Shown here in pieces: positions 1 through 9,239 of a stretch of DNA of 64,000 nucleotides. The stretch is from Ligula intestinalis (taxonomy: Eukaryota > Platyhelminthes > Cestoda > Diphyllobothriidea > Diphyllobothriidae). The notes under the pieces were generated by a model. It was given only the letters and a program-made list of their open reading frames with translations, ran no database searches and had not been told where the DNA came from. Location of the stretch: positions 5,494,141 to 5,558,140 of the forward strand of contig JAYGXS010000005.1 in NCBI GenBank assembly GCA_036362985.1, in the 5' to 3' direction. Numbering within the stretch: the stretch's first letter is position 1; the number at the start of each line of letters is the position of its first letter. Made by a program: the position numbers and the translations under genes.

Positions 1-2
1 GC

Positions 3-477
3 CCATTTCACAGCAACCATCCGATGGCTCACAAACGAAACTGTGTGAAAACGCTGTTCAAAAGAATTCAGACTCGCTGCAGTAACCCAGAAGAAAGAGC
101 ACGTGAGGCGCGACATCTGCGCGACCAGTTTATGCAGAATGGCTATCCTAAAGCCTTCATAAGCCGATGCCTATGTGCCCGCCCTCTGAGGACCCAAACA
201 GAACCAAACCCACGATTTGGCACACATTGCCATCTATAAAAGACGTGTCGGAAGCGACCGAGCGTATTGTCGCGGGAATAGGTGTTGAAATCGCACATCG
301 CTCCAAGGCTACAATACGCATCCAGGCCATGAGGATCAAGGATTGACTAAATCCCAGTGAGCAGTCGGGCGTATTGTATCGCATACCATGTCTAAACTGT
401 TCTGTAAATTACACTGGACAGACTGGACGCATGCTGCGTTCGCGCAACAAGTCGGCTGTTCGACGGGGTGATGCATC
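3..477 (+). pseudogene. Penelope-like element fragment (RT C-terminal part plus start of GIY-YIG domain)
   Basis: The frame from 24 reads an RT-tail-like segment with a NGYPKAF motif. Coding then continues one frame over from about 188 (EDPNRTKPTIW...SEATERI), hits an in-frame TGA at 344-346, and goes on into a C-x2-C...YTGQTGRMLR segment. That last part is the YxG-x-TGR core of the GIY-YIG endonuclease found at the C-terminus of Penelope-like retroelements. The PLE copy at 25406-25990 shows the same order of blocks (NGYPKFF, EDPKFW, SEAAARI, CQDC, YVGETGRRL), which supports the reading. One frameshift and one stop make it non-functional. It continues beyond the left edge of the window. Confidence 0.75.
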
Positions 478-2259
478 TTCGCAAGTCAGTCAAAACTATA
501 TTAGTGAGTAGGTTGATTGCTGTCCAGAGAGGATGATAAAATATAGTCACCTCCCTCCTGATATCAAGCCCACCGCCTCTGCCACACTGTGTCTCGTAAA
601 TGCGTCTACCTGCAAAACTACTCCAAATTTATTCCTGCCAACAGTTCATACTGTTTAAAAGAAAGGTAATAACGGAACCACACCAACCCCTCCCCTGACA
701 AACGCTATCCTATATTTACTTGCATTATTCTCGTCAGTACCTTCCCCACTTAATCCGGAATCCTCTCGGTAATAAAACTGGTTCATCATGATGAGTAATT
801 ATTGTATAATGTCCTCATTATGCTGCCCTATGAAGTTACAACACGTTCTTTTTCTGCAACCTACGCTGTCAGCAAGCAAAGATGGAAGCTCAGCACGCCG
901 TAAAAGGTAATGAAAGGGCCCATTGGGCCCTATATATAGAATTTATTGATCCCTTTCGGAGAAGAAAGTCGAAGGTCAAGTGAATATGATAAAAATAAAT
1001 GTGAAAGAAGGGTTGTCAATAAACGGATCAATATGTTGGAAAAAATAATTTCTGAGGTACCTAGAGTTGGGCTGAAATTCATGGAAAATGCCAAAGTTTG
1101 CGAAATATTGAAAATTATTCGTATACTAGGACTAACGCATTGATGAAAACTTTTAACTAATAACAAACAGCCTTAGCCAAATAGGTAACTTCAAAGAAAT
1201 ATAAAAAAGACCAATTGTTTTAAAGAATACTCAAATTCCGCCTATGTGAAAAGTGGCTATAAATTAGACCAATCAATTTAAATTTAATCGCCGGGTGAAA
1301 TCATAACCATACCATTTTCTCTATATACCAGAAGAAGTTTTCATTCGTCAAATTTCCTTTTTACTTATTTCAAGCATTGAATTATAATTAGTTTCAGATG
1401 GTCATTCAAATTTCGGCAAATTTTAGAAGGGATATATTTCAAACATTCCGTGCTTATACCGGGTTTCCCATAGCACAACGCTTTAAAAAGGTTTGGTTCT
1501 GCACAGCTATTATTTTCGACATCAGGCAACCTCCGAGTTCGCCGAAATTCCGCCTGTTAGCCTTAAATAAACGGAACTAAACAGGCAGTTTTCCTTCCTA
1601 AGAGGCTTTCTCAAGATAAAATGCCCTCATTAGATCAAAATAATGTGACAAAATGTATGCTACACTACCGAATATCTTGTCGATCATGACTTTGCATGAA
1701 TTACCTCAGCTACGGAACATTTTGTGGTTTATTACATGAAATGCGCCTAATTGCGTAACCTAGAACATTGCCCGAATGTAAGGTAACGTGGATTTCCACT
1801 CAAATTTGTAAACATTTTAAATGATCAGATTACTTGTAAACATAGTCCACACGCAAAAAGGGAAATTTCCGTAGTAGGCTAGGCGAATAAATTAAATATG
1901 CAGAATTTTTTTGGCCCACAGTTGTTCATCTCAATTTCCCTAATCACGTTTCATGAGTTAGGTCACATACTAAATCTACCCGACGAAACTAAGCATTCGC
2001 CATTCAGTCCTGGATTCCAGGGAGAGGAGGTTGGTTACACTTCAGTCTTGTCAGCGTGCTGTCGCACAACACGGCACCACTAATTTGGAGCGAATTGATT
2101 TTATAAAAAAAACTGTTTCAGCTGGCCAAATACTAAGTCCCCTGTGTCAGAACGGAAATGGGTCCTGGACGTAGCGGAGGCTTAGTTTTCGCCAGGCCTC
2201 GACATTTCACCTCGTTTTACTGACCCAGCATCACTTACACAGTTCACACAGCCGTCCAT
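478..2259. other. No gene recognised
   Basis: AT-rich, with frames of at most 78 codons on both strands. None has recognisable domains, splice context or similarity to the other repeats I tracked in this window. Confidence 0.5.
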
Positions 2260-2278
2260 CCCCCCCCCCCCCCCCCCC
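2260..2278. repeat. Poly-C run (about 19 C)
   Basis: Homopolymer of C, one of several long C or G runs in the window. Confidence 0.9.
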
Positions 2279-2289
2279 GGGGCATCCAC

Positions 2290-2850
2290 GTGCACGCACT
2301 GTTTACACATTCTCGTGGCCGTCTCCCCGTCCCAGAAAGTTATGCCCTCACCCAGCCCCCAGCCCCCTCTGTCGCCATGACGACGGTGATGACTGCAGTT
2401 GCTATGTTGGCTGACTTCGAGACTCTCAGACCCATGTCAGGCCTCGTGCGCGAGGCTGCAGCTCGATGGCTAGCCGCCGCGCGTGGCATCTTTCGGGGCG
2501 GAGGTGCGCTCGAGCATGCGGGGAGGGGAGTAGGTGGGGCGGGGCGGCAGCTGTTATCGCCCGACCAACGAAATCGCTCGGAGCGAGGGGGGAGTAGCAG
2601 CGGACCGCAGACAAGTAGGCAGGCCGAGACAGCGTGTACGCACAGCCGGTCGGAATCCATTCGCAGCCTCTTGTGACGTTGACAGTCAGGAGGCAGCGCG
2701 GGCTAGCAACTGGGAGAGATCGCAGGCGGCGGCGACGGCGGCGGCGGCAGTTTCACTCCGACCACCTGACCACCTCCCTGCACCGCCGCCGGCCGTCGGC
2801 TCGAGGTTGACTCACCCTGCGAACATCGGCGCATACCTTGGCAGGTAATC
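2290..2850. other. GC- and CpG-rich segment with short GGC repeat
   Basis: This ~560-bp stretch is clearly richer in G+C and CpG than its AT-rich flanks and carries an imperfect GGC/GAC trinucleotide run at 2724-2750. Frames of 60-131 codons run through it on both strands, as expected where stop codons are rare. They are low-complexity (Ala, Arg, Pro, Ser) and match no family I know. It could be a promoter-type CpG-rich region or a GC-rich repeat. I see no TATA box and no coding exon that would decide. Confidence 0.5.
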
Positions 2851-3020
2851 TGCACTGGAAACTCGGCAGGGAGAGGTCGACTAATGCAGCCTTATGCTGG
2901 AGGAGCGAAAGCGTCCAGGAGTTGATTTCACTTTTAGGGGTTGTCGGGGCCTGCGTCGATGTGAAAAATTTGCACTCACATGCCGATAGAAGTGAAAGGG
3001 CGAGTTCCAGGAAGCACTTG

Positions 3021-3044
3021 AGAAGAAGAAGAAGAAGAAGAAGA
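3021..3044. repeat. (GAA)n microsatellite
   Basis: About eight tandem GAA/AGA units. Confidence 0.9.
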
Positions 3045-3159
3045 GGTGATTGTTGCAACAAGAAGTGTAGGCAAGGCTGGCCACCCAAACAGAACACGGA
3101 GAAGATAGGAACGTCCTGTCCACTTAAAATAGCTGGTGTTACAATCAATTTCAGGAAGG

Positions 3160-3430
3160 CTAAATATTCCCGTGTCTTAATCCCAACACCAGCCCTAACA
3201 CGAAAGGAAACTAAACGCTCATTTTAACCCTAGCTCAAAAACCCAACAGTTACCATGAATCCAAACCCTAACCTTTAACATACTCCTGTCCCTACCCTCC
3301 AACTCTTAGCTTAACCCCAGTCTTAAACCCAACCCTAAACATAACTCTAACCTTCAACATAATGCTAAGCCTAAGTTTCCCGGAATTTGGCGCAAAATGG
3401 GCGGGTGACTTCTGTTCGCATGTATTGTTT
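3160..3430. repeat. Degenerate telomere-like CCCTAA block in a dispersed repeat
   Basis: Many diverged CCCTAA-like hexamers (AACCCTA, CCCTAAC, ACCCTAA) fill about 3225-3370. They are followed by a TTTCCCGGAATTTGGCGC-type segment. The block at 56510-56650 has the same order: CCTAACCC-like hexamers, then TTTCCCTGGAATTCGGGGCC. TTAGGG is the usual animal telomere unit. The repeated downstream segment suggests this is an internal repeat family and not a chromosome end. Confidence 0.6.
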
Positions 3431-3469
3431 AGGCGGCCATACATGCCGTCCTCACTGAAGTTTATTGGC

Positions 3470-3840
3470 CTGAGTTTGTGGTCGACAGCCAACATTGTTG
3501 GCGGGCTTCAGTGTCCACTACCTCAAGGATATGCAACTTTGCAGCGGGTGAGTCTCAACTCGCTGACCTCTAAACCCTTAACCAAATTCCAAGAGCGCAC
3601 ACACGCGCGTCCAGATAGTCTGACGACGAACACGTGATACTTGTTTGAAAATTCACGAGTAAAACTCGATTTCCCGAAGATCTTCTTTCTTTTCATAGTC
3701 GTGGCTGTCTAATAACCACTTGAACACGTCATGCACTCGGCCGACGCCTCCTCGAATAACGCAACGCACCGATTGGACGCCACTTGATCTTGTTCCACAA
3801 TCACATAAAAGCAGCTGCCACTGCTATCTCACTCTCTCGG
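3470..3840 (+). repeat. Dispersed repeat R5, related to 58805-59115 (opposite strand)
   Basis: The block starts near GACAGCCAACATTGTTGGC and ends near CACATAAAAGCAGCTGCCACTG. On the other strand 58805-59115 has the same two ends in the same order, with GGACAGCCAACAATGTTG and CACATAAAAGCAGCTGCCACTG, and weaker similarity between them. No protein is recognised. In the 58-kb copy it abuts repeat R2, so both may be parts of one larger element, possibly an LTR and its leader. Confidence 0.55.
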
Positions 3841-3884
3841 ACATGACTGGGCACAGTAAACACTGGCATTTCTTTAGAGAGAGA

Positions 3885-4276
3885 ATACTTGCTTTATTTA
3901 AGATGAAAAATCTTAAATTTTCAGCAAAAATGGCTCCATTCACCGAGGGCAAAGGATAGGTTAAGAAATGGGTCATAGTAAAAGGTCATAGAATACTGAA
4001 AATTGAAGGTTTACACGATATTCATATGTAATATGGAGACAGGTTAGCCTTCAACTTCTCAATTTCCGCTTCTTCACACGTGAGGTAGCGTGCTAGGGAT
4101 GGGAGTACAGAGTGCTGATATGCTGATGGGTGGCAAGACATATGATGGAAGCCTCGAGTCAGGGTTCTGGGTACAATAAATCCCTCATTATGCTGCCTTC
4201 TGCCTTTTGTACACAATTTGGGATTAAGCCCGATGAGTTCAGTGGTCCCTGTACACCCACTGCTTAGACGATACAA
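3885..4276 (-). pseudogene. 3' end of a jockey/CR1-like LINE (C-terminal coding tail)
   Basis: On the minus strand a frame ends with the block SAYQHSVLP...YLTCEEAEIEKLKANLSP (4276 down to 4022). The LINE at 35525-38170 encodes nearly the same C-terminal block (SAYQHSVLP...TCEEAEIEKLRSDLSP) just upstream of its stop. Differences between the copies are largely silent, so this block was under coding constraint when the family was active. DNA similarity continues past the stop, down to about 3885 here and 35525 there, as a 3' UTR. This copy is truncated and has lost its RT. The 4289-4531 minus frame lies one base out of register upstream and may be a further decayed part. Confidence 0.6.
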
Positions 4277-4544
4277 GGTTTCAGATTTTCACTCGAACCT
4301 AGCGTCTGCGACACCCACAGATAAAGGTTGTGGAATTAAAAGGAGCGCAATATTTATACTACGTAGTTGCCGTGCCGTCACATGCGTACCATAATTGGCA
4401 ACTCTCACGATCATCGCTGGGGGTCGTACTTGAGAAGATAATTGCTTGTTGTTAATTGCCGCTAGTTCCTCATCTCTGTGGGACGTTAGTTCGAAAATCT
4501 GGTCCCCCGTCATTGGAAAAGTTTGTTGCACACTCCATCACCAC

Positions 4545-5360
4545 GTAGCTGATTCACCTGCGCAGGCAAAGTCTCAGCGCATAATATAGGAGCGATTGTC
4601 TATGGACTGCGGGCCTCAGAAAAAAGCTATAACCACATCAAGTACGAACCCCAGTGGTGGTGATAGGACTGCTATTCATAGGGGTAATATCCAGACAGGG
4701 AGGTGGAGAAGGGCAAGACAGCCAATTTCGGAGAAGAACCGCTTTATTTCAGGCCAACAGAAACAGCGATATCATATATCGACAGCCCTAGCTTATTTAT
4801 GGGGTCTGGCCGTTCTCGAACCGTCCTGACAATGGCGTGCGATGGGCGTTATGGAACATGGTGGCATATGGCGTGCAACATGCTGATTGGCCGCTTTCCA
4901 CGCTGTACAACCTTGCAGAACTTATCGAATATTTCGACCGAACACGTGAGCAGAAGGCGTCGCGCGTGCTCGAAGCAACAGGGCAGGCTGATTGGCTGTC
5001 TGGTAGTGGAATCGGATGCAGGTAGCTGGCGCGACCGAAGCCAATCCTACGCGTACCACCACGCTCCACCCTCACGTTAAAAGAGGGGGAACGCAACCCG
5101 AATATAGACCACCGTACCACGATCCTGCTCCCCTCTTGATCCTGCCAATTAACCCGGCAGGGCAAAGCTACACTCAAATACTACCAGCATGACCCCCGCG
5201 CGAATTGCTCACTTGGCTTGACCTGTTGCGGCGCCTGTTGTTTTCACCTCAGTTTTCGAGTACATTGCGGTTTCCGTTTCCGTAACAATAGGACGCATTT
5301 TGTAGCATAGAAACTACTTACCATAAATACTGCACTAATTGAACCTCTACTACCCGTATC
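4545..5360. other. No gene recognised
   Basis: Moderately GC-rich, with overlapping frames of 60-126 codons on both strands. None shows a domain or repeats a frame seen elsewhere. Probably repeat-derived. Confidence 0.4.
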
Positions 5361-5367
5361 TGCAACT

Positions 5368-5409
5368 GCCTCTGATGATGGGTTCGAGTGAGAACTCGAA
5401 ACGCCAGGC
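5368..5409 (+). ncRNA. Hammerhead-ribozyme-like motif (PLE type, probably decayed)
   Basis: Stem I half GCCT (5368-5371), core CTGATGA (5372-5378), one unpaired T, then stem II GGGTTC/GAACTC (5380-5385 and 5392-5397) closing loop GAGTGA, then GAAAC (5398-5402), GCC, and the matching stem I half AGGC (5406-5409). In type I hammerheads of Penelope-like elements the segment after stem II is typically GAAACGUC, with cleavage after GUC. Here the U of GUC is C, so cleavage is doubtful. Both invariant core segments are otherwise intact. No PLE coding sequence is seen next to it. Confidence 0.5.
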
Positions 5410-5556
5410 CAACCAACTGCTTGTTTTAACACAGCAGACGCGTCTTCGACCGCGTTCCCACCCGCCTTCAGGGCGGCCAAGGTCTGCTACAACAAACCTC
5501 CCTATGGTGGATCCATCTCTTCTCCTCTCCATCTGTTTTTTTTTATGACAGAGTAG

Positions 5557-5566
5557 CCCCCCCCCC
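5557..5566. repeat. Poly-C run
   Basis: About ten C. Confidence 0.85.
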
Positions 5567-5984
5567 TGAGTATGCTGCTCCGACTCCTCCTTCTCCTCGC
5601 CACCGGGATTTAGGTCCACCCGGCGGAGTTCCGGATCCACCAAGGGCTACTTGCCTGCCTGACTGCTTGTTTTATCAGTCATATAACCTGTACACTCTAC
5701 TGTTCCATTATTAGTTGACCTCCCTTGACTGTAGAAAGCTAATGACATGTTGTAGCATCCAATTCCTGATAAAAATGTAGCCGAAGTTTACATTAGTAGA
5801 ACCAAGAACATTTTCCGGAAATTATCAACATAACTTCAGTATTGTCTTGTTAGAGTTATTCGTTGTTACTCCAGACAGAAAATATCTGACAAAAAGTGTT
5901 AACAACTTAATTCCACAGACCTTGCGCTCCATTGCAAACGGTGCATAGATAAATTTGGAAAGAATTAATAGTGAGGACACTCGA

Positions 5985-6145
5985 ACGGTCAGTTGTGGCT
6001 TATTTGTGGTCATCAGCCGGTGGTGCCCGCACCCCAACGGAGGTTTGCATCCAGATCCAGTGGATCTTCTGATGTTTCAATTTGAAAAAATACTCCTGTT
6101 AGTAGTATTCCGGCAAGGCAGAAGGCAATCCCAAGATACGTGCAG
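5985..6145 (-). repeat. Fragment of short repeat family sharing the tail of the 8-kb tRNA-headed repeat
   Basis: The minus strand reads GGGATTGCCTTCTGCCTTGC then CGGAATACTACTAA around 6090-6130, the same as the junction at 8569-8605 between two tandem units. Further along, 6016-6010 on the minus strand gives CTGATGAC followed by ACAAATAAGCC and ACAACTGACC. That closely resembles the CTGATGAC...AATAATTCAGAACTGGCC segment at 18485-18514. No tRNA-like head is preserved here. Confidence 0.55.
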
Positions 6146-7689
6146 TTAGTGGAAAATCTCATGCAATAATTTCAAAAACGCAATAAAAGTCATTTTGCGG
6201 GAAGTCAGCACACACGGCTTGCCCCTAAACTATCATAACAATATAGTTAGAACTTTAAGTACAAAAATTCAGAGTTTGGTTGGAAAATTACTATTTACTA
6301 GCATCGAAAAATGTAACTTTCACAAAAATCTGCTAACTCAAGAAATGGCAATATGATAATTTAGTGGTGCAATGGGAAATAAAAGTGTGTTTAACGCATG
6401 GGAATGGAAAAGGATGACAAGGTTATGCAGAATAAGTACAAATACAAAATTTTAGAACCTAAATGTTTTCCAATAACATTTTAACTTGCACTAGTGTCAG
6501 GAATGGATGTGTCAGAAATGGATGTATTCACTTTAGGTACATTCATTTTCAAATTTTGAATCTTTGGACACATTTCCATTTTTAACGCACGAAAAGATTC
6601 TTGCGTGCTTTGTATCAATTTCTATTGACAGTTGCAAAAAGTTTTTCTATGGAAATCACATCCCGGCTGTTGAGCGGAATAAAAATACATGGACGGCCAC
6701 AGATGGATAGGCTGGCTGTTTACTGAAAAGTTAGATTACGGTTGTACTTGTATTCAAATTCATACCATCTTGTGTATGTTGAAAGAAATTTCTGTTTGTC
6801 ACATTTTTTAAAATTTTTTTCGAGAGTTCGAGTGCGATGAGTAGAAAACTGTTTTGGAAATTCTACTGAACACTTTACGAATTTCACAGTTTTGCTTTGT
6901 CCATAAATACCGATTTCGTTCAACCTATTTACCGAAAACTTAGAAATAAGAAATATCTTAAAAGCATTTACCTAAGTACTGAATTCTTAAACATTCCTCC
7001 TTTGATAGCTGCCTGTGTGGGTCATGACTTTAGAATCGCACAAACATGTCAACTCATTGTCGAGAAAAATTAATTTCCACAACAAAAGCCAAGAATGAAT
7101 ACGACTAAGATTAATTAAAAAATTTTCTAGAACAAGTTACCTTCTTAAAAAGCGCTGTAGTTAGATATTTCGAAGTCGAATGTCTGTGTACGATATGTTT
7201 TTCAACGATAAGTCAAGATCAAAATGGCATATTTTGACCAATTTTTGATTTCCCTAAAACTGAGAGGAAAAAATCGTGTTGGAAATGAAAGAACTTACAT
7301 TTCTACGTATACCAGAGCAGATTTCAATGCGTTCTTTTACTTCAGAGTAGTGTTCTTTGATTTTAATTGGACAACAGAGTGACCCAAAATATCCTCCAAT
7401 ATCCTTCAACATGATAATATTCTACTTCTTCCGTTTGGAGTTTTGATATTTATTGATTTTCGTCTATATATTGACAACATTTGGATGGATGTGGTTTACG
7501 AGGTTAATTAGAAAACATATGAGATTACGAGAAAGGCCATCTAAAGTCAAATAGGCCTACTAATTTTGGCGTGGTAAAACACATTTTTGCGTCTTGTAAG
7601 TTTATTATTTATGTTTAGGGCATCAAACTTAAAAGATTTGTAGAGCAAATATTTGTTAAATTGATGCATCAAGCTTTTCTCGACTCTTG
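6146..7689. other. AT-rich stretch without recognised genes
   Basis: Very AT-rich, with no frame above 67 codons and no motif recognised. It precedes the repeat at 7690-8030, whose inverted copy at 50977-51305 also lies next to a long AT-rich tract (51305-52700). Both tracts may therefore be relics of one long element, but I could not confirm alignment across them by eye. Confidence 0.4.
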
Positions 7690-8030
7690 TAAGTACACTA
7701 ACCTCAATTTCATGGACGCAAAACAAAAATTTCTCTGTAGTGAACAAATATAATCCAACTTTTCTGCTCTTTGTGAATTATTTTTATACTTCAGCACGCA
7801 CAAATATGAATTTTTTCTCCGCAGTGCTTAAAAGCATAGGAAATTTCTTGGTAATCAACAAACGTTGGATTTCGCCCACTTCTGCCTATATTTTCTCAAG
7901 GTATACTGACCTGAACGGAATTCAATTCTAGCAAACAGCATTTTGCGCCTAAAGCCAACCCAATGAACTTCATAAACGACATCAAGTTTGTGTTAAATCC
8001 CCCACTCCTAAACCTTTCATCAGATATGTC
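7690..8030 (+). repeat. Dispersed repeat R7, inverted copy at 50977-51305
   Basis: Shared landmarks in order are CACTAACCTCAATTTCATGG, ACGTTGGATTTCGCCCA, CCAACCCAATGAAC and TTTCATCAGAT. Reverse-complemented, they recur at 51305-50977 with interspersed substitutions. No protein is recognised, so this is probably a non-coding part of a transposable element. Confidence 0.6.
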
Positions 8031-8226
8031 ACCTACTGTATTTCTGGCTTTTGGCCGTCATCAGTTAGGAGAAGCCTAACTCTAATGTAGCAGCTTAAAT
8101 TGCTGCCGCACTCAAGTTTCGAACTCGCATCTCTCCGGTCAGGGGCAGACGTCGTAACCATTGAGCCATCGAGTTCGCTGTCTTGCCAGTTGTTGATCGG
8201 AAGTATATTTTGTTCGATTGTTCACC
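8031..8226 (-). repeat. tRNA-headed short repeat, inverted copy
   Basis: On the minus strand this reads GGTGAACAATC, then GATGGCTCAATGGTTA (tRNA A-box-like), GCGAGTTCGAAACTTG (B box), CCTAACTGATGACGGCC and GCCAGAAATAC. It is the inverted counterpart of 8371-8560. The hammerhead-like core (CTGATGA at 8064-8058) is present, but the segment after GAAA differs from the plus copy, so stem III and stem I are weaker. The repeat head lies exactly next to the start of the plus-strand unit at 8227. Confidence 0.7.
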
Positions 8227-8428
8227 GGAATATTATTAATATAGCATAAAAAAGATGTGTTACTCACACTTAGCGAGTAACATATCAATAAGTACGCTTG
8301 AGAACATACAATCGGTTGGCCCGAGTTTGCAGGCACCAACCCAGAGTGGGTACACCCTGAGATACAGATCGGTGAACAATCAAACAAAATATACTCCCGA
8401 TCAACAACCGGCAAGACAGCAAACTCGA

Positions 8429-8483
8429 CGGCTCAGTGGTTAAGATGTCTACCCCTGACCGGTGAGATGCGAGTTCGAAACTC
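8429..8483 (+). promoter_or_regulatory. tRNA-like internal pol III promoter (A and B boxes)
   Basis: CGGCTCAGTGG fits the A box (TRGYNNARNNG) apart from its first base, and GAGTTCGAAACTC contains the B-box core GTTCGAAAC within a perfect 5-bp T-arm (GAGTT/AACTC). The spacing of about 32 bp is typical of tRNA genes and tRNA-derived SINEs. Confidence 0.65.
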
Positions 8484-8526
8484 GAGTGTGGCAGCAATTT
8501 CAGCTGCTAAATTAGAGTTAGGCTAC

Positions 8527-8570
8527 TCCTAACTGATGACGGCCAAAAGCCAGAAATACGTATTTTAGGA
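8527..8570 (+). ncRNA. Hammerhead-ribozyme-like fold in tRNA-headed repeat
   Basis: Stem I is TCCTAA (8527-8532) pairing with TTAGGA (8565-8570). The core is CTGATGA (8533-8539). Stem II is GGC/GCC (8541-8543 and 8549-8551) with loop CAAAA, next to a C-A mismatch at the position normally filled by a G-C pair. GAAA lies at 8553-8556. Stem III is A-T plus T-A around loop ACGT, and the cleavage triplet reads ATT, ending at 8564. All invariant residues are present and the closing 6-bp helix is perfect. The mismatch at the base of stem II could lower activity. In the known family, cleavage would fall just after 8564. Confidence 0.55.
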
Positions 8571-8587
8571 TTGCCTTCTGCCTTGCC

Positions 8588-8755
8588 GGAATACTACTAA
8601 TATAGCATAAAAAAGATGTGTTACTCACCCTTAGCGAGTAACATATCAATTAGTACGCTTGCGAACATACAATCGGTTGGCCCGAGTTCGCAAGCACCAA
8701 CCCACGGTGGGTACACCCTGAGATATAGATCGGTGAACAATCAAGCAAAAAATAC
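8588..8755 (+). repeat. Second, truncated tandem unit of the tRNA-headed repeat
   Basis: Closely similar to 8227-8395 (for example GCATAAAAAAGATGTGTTAC, CAATCGGTTGGCCCGAGTT, GGTGAACAATCAA). It ends before the tRNA-like boxes. Confidence 0.8.
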
Positions 8756-9239
8756 AACTACCGTTCACCAATTATTTTTCCTGAAAGAACAGCGATTGCA
8801 TATTTTGACTTAGTTTACAGCTGAGTTAAGTAACAATTGTGTCAGATTCCGGAGCAATCTAGTTAAAATTAAAATAAGTATGCCCTGCGTAGCTTTCGTA
8901 TTTGAAATTTTCTGCAACACCAGGAATTGCTACCTACCAACCGAATGAATTTTCCCCAAGCATGAACAAAATGCTTAATAAGCCATGCTACTTGGATTCT
9001 TAAAGTATCTAATATAATGTAACGCAAATTTATATTTGGGGTATGTTCGTCTCCGAAATACGTGTGGTTTGTATAGCTAAAATAAACAAAACACAAAAAT
9101 AATAAGTTCATTCACTGGCACCAGCTCATATCTCGTAGCCGAATTTCTACTAACCGAAGGAGTACTTAAGTAGACGCTAACGACATCCTTCACAATCCTT
9201 ACACAAACAAAAACAAACGCGAACTGAAGAATCGATGTT

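Larger units (their letters stand above)
8227..8587 (+). repeat. tRNA-headed short repeat with hammerhead-like core, full unit
   Basis: The unit starts at CCGGAATATTATTAATATAG and runs to TTGCCTTCTGCCTTG, where the next unit starts again with CCGGAATACTACTAATATAG, a period of about 361 bp. It contains an RNA polymerase III type promoter: an A-box-like CGGCTCAGTGG at 8429-8439 and B box GAGTTCGAAACTC at 8471-8483. These are followed by a hammerhead-like fold at 8527-8570. No open frame is conserved. The layout (tRNA-like promoter, hammerhead, tandem units of 300-400 bp) is that of the schistosome Sm-alpha repeats. I infer structural analogy, not proven homology. Confidence 0.7.

Noticed and set aside
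2290..3148. Overlapping frames of 60-131 codons on both strands
   Set aside because: They sit in a GC-rich stretch with few stops, are low-complexity, and show no domain or splice context.
2753..3148. Leu-rich minus-strand frame of 131 codons suggesting a membrane segment
   Set aside because: The Leu run is the complement of the GAA microsatellite read in another frame.
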